Part shown: positions 62,706-64,000 of the stretch, one piece after another | How the letters are laid out: each line of letters opens with the position of its first letter | How positions within the stretch are numbered: the stretch's first letter is position 1 | Assembly: GCF_902148855.1 (NCBI RefSeq) | Contig: NC_043958.1 | Span: forward strand, 664,588 to 728,587 | Direction of reading: 5' to 3' | DNA length: 64,000 nt | Source of the DNA: Sphaeramia orbicularis | Lineage: Eukaryota; Chordata; Actinopteri; Kurtiformes; Apogonidae | Notes under the pieces: generated by a model | What the model was told of the DNA's origin: nothing | Database searches by the model: none | Seen by the model: only the letters and a program-made list of their open reading frames with translations | Made by a program: the position numbers and the translations under genes

Positions 62706-62711
62706 TTTATT
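62706..62711 (-). terminator. efr3b: Candidate efr3b poly(A) signal
   Basis: AATAAA on the minus strand, about 520 bp after the efr3b stop and some 120 bp from the pomc 3' end. It would make the two genes tail to tail with little sequence between them. The implied UTR includes the purine-rich (minus strand) tract at 62.82-63.13 kb. Confidence 0.35.
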
Positions 62712-62819
62712 TTCAGTCACTACATGAGTCTGAAATCATACAAATACACTGGTTTGATTCTTTTCAGGAACGGAACAAACAGAACCCACAAAACCAACTC
62801 AGATTATACGATAAAAACT

Positions 62820-63130
62820 CTGCTTCATGGTCTCCTCTCTTACCTTCCTCGTTTCCCCCTCTCTTCCTTTCCTCTCTTATATCCTTGTTTCCTTTCGTTG
62901 TTTGCTCTCCTCCTTTCCTCTCCTTTAGCTATGATCTCTTTTATCTCCTTTCTTCCTGTTTTCTCCTCTGTTTCCTTGCCTCCTCATTTCCTCCCTTATC
63001 TCCTTATTTCCTCATCTACTACCTCCTTTACTTCCTTTACTTCCTTGCCTCCTCATTTCCTTGTTTCCTCATTTCCTCTTTCATCACCTCCTTTCCTTTC
63101 CTCTCTCATCTCCTCATTTCCTTCTTCCTG
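62820..63130. repeat. Pyrimidine-rich tract between pomc and efr3b
   Basis: About 300 bp of CCTTTCCTC/CTCATTTCCT-like sequence. It separates pomc from efr3b and would be purine-rich in efr3b RNA if it belongs to the efr3b 3' UTR. Confidence 0.7.
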
Positions 63131-63231
63131 TCCACAGGGAACATGTCACATGACTTCAGGGGGTGTCTGGTGTCATGATCGGACACAGAACGTAGTGGGC
63201 GTATACTGATTATTGATTATCGATAGATTGT

Positions 63232-63564
63232 CTAATAGACACACAGGTCGGGGAACTTCATCTCATAGATCGGCGTGGATCGAGGCGGCGAGTTTCCGGA
63301 CGGAGACGGAGGAGGACGAATGATCAGATCGAAGACCTGGTCCAGTTTGGACTGAAGCTGCGACGTCTGGGTTGAGGACACAAAGATGACGATCTGTTAT
63401 TGATTAGCGATGGTAACTGAGAGCAGACATCTGATTGGTTGTGCATTAGTGACTCACTCTGGCTCCGCAGTGCGCCGCAATCTCTTCGAACGGCGCCGTC
63501 TGAAACCTCTGGACCAGCTGCATCCTCCTCCTTCGGTCCTCGTCCTCGACTCCTCCTCTGTCCT
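63232..63564 (-). CDS. efr3b: EFR3 homolog B, last two exons (partial)
   Basis: EFR3 is a palmitoylated plasma-membrane scaffold that recruits the PI4KIIIalpha-TTC7-FAM126 complex to make PI4P. Exons 63458-63564 (35 codons after two carried bases) and 63232-63366 (44 codons plus TAG) join with clean GT-AG sites. The first reads RRMQLVQRFQTAPFEEIAAH and ends CGAR. The second holds LQSKLDQVFDLIIRPPPSPS and ends IYEMKFPDLCVY, the signature C-terminus of EFR3A/B. Position beside pomc favours EFR3B, since POMC and EFR3B are neighbours in tetrapods too. The rest of the gene lies beyond the right edge. Confidence 0.88.
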
Positions 63565-64000
63565 CTGCAACAAAAAGGCACTTTAATGTCTCAAAGTTCC
63601 AAACCGGAGACAATTTAAGGCATTTAAATAATGTTTCCTGTGCTTTTATCAGTTAATATTAGCAAGTGAGCTAACAGCAGCTAGCATTAGGTACTGATTT
63701 AGCAATGGTTAAGATAGCTTAATGTTAACATTATGTGAGCTAATGTGAGCCAAGCTTAGAAGGTAATATTAAATATCTTGTTAGCTACCAAGATATGGCT
63801 AATATTTCTGTGGAAGCTAACAATGAATAATATTAACTAGTGAGAAAACATTAGCTACACTAGCTATCTAGCTAAGATAAATATTGATAGTTTGGAAGGA
63901 AGGCTTAAAAACATTTGGAAGCAAGCTAACAGAAGCTAACATTAGCTAATAAGCTAAGAGAAAATACTATTTGTTATCCTCTACTTCAATCACACTGATG
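63565..64000 (-). other. efr3b intron, GCTAA-rich
   Basis: Degenerate repeats of the word AGCTAACATTAGCTA fill most of this stretch. No exon was seen up to the window edge. Confidence 0.5.

Overview
This is a eukaryotic, vertebrate, almost certainly teleost genomic window. It has short GT-AG exons in AT-rich introns, many short inverted-repeat DNA transposons of fish type, Tc1 and LINE remains, and a proopiomelanocortin gene of teleost layout (no gamma-MSH). No bacterial, viral or LTR-retroviral gene was recognised.

Five host genes can be read. (1) About 2.4-17.7 kb, minus strand: the 5' part of a CLASP microtubule-binding gene. It has a CpG-rich 5' region, an intact start exon at 13.3-13.5 kb, and four further TOG1 exons at 6.2, 4.0, 3.4 and 2.5 kb. 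Those four carry small indels that break the frame. (2) 19.9-29.3 kb, plus strand: a complete 13-exon PDE9A-type cGMP phosphodiesterase of 498 aa. (3) 39.1-56.9 kb, minus strand: a complete 12-exon CLCN4-type Cl-/H+ exchanger of 769 aa. (4) 60.1-62.6 kb, plus strand: complete pomc of 217 aa, with a TATA box and a non-coding first exon. (5) 63.2 kb to the right edge, minus strand: the last two exons of efr3b. clasp and pde9a are divergent, pde9a and clcn4 converge, clcn4 and pomc are divergent, and pomc and efr3b are tail to tail. POMC next to EFR3B is also the tetrapod arrangement.

The genes do not form a pathway. pomc makes secreted ACTH, MSH and endorphin. pde9a hydrolyses cGMP in the cytosol. 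clcn4 acidifies endosomes. clasp stabilises microtubule plus ends. efr3b anchors PI4-kinase III-alpha at the plasma membrane.

The rest is repeats. At least eleven minisatellite-like arrays (units 9-35 bp) cover roughly 9-10 kb, about 15% of the window, and most lie in introns. Several DNA transposons are nested in one another. Target duplications were read directly for three hAT-like insertions, one Tc1 deletion derivative and one 5'-truncated LINE. Many long open frames here are only the by-product of arrays with no internal stops.

I did not find a convincing new biological system. The observations most worth following are the indel-only damage confined to the distal clasp exons, a minisatellite that runs into a clasp splice donor, two pocket substitutions in the PDE9A paralogue, and a 1.6-kb purine/pyrimidine array beside the last clcn4 exon.
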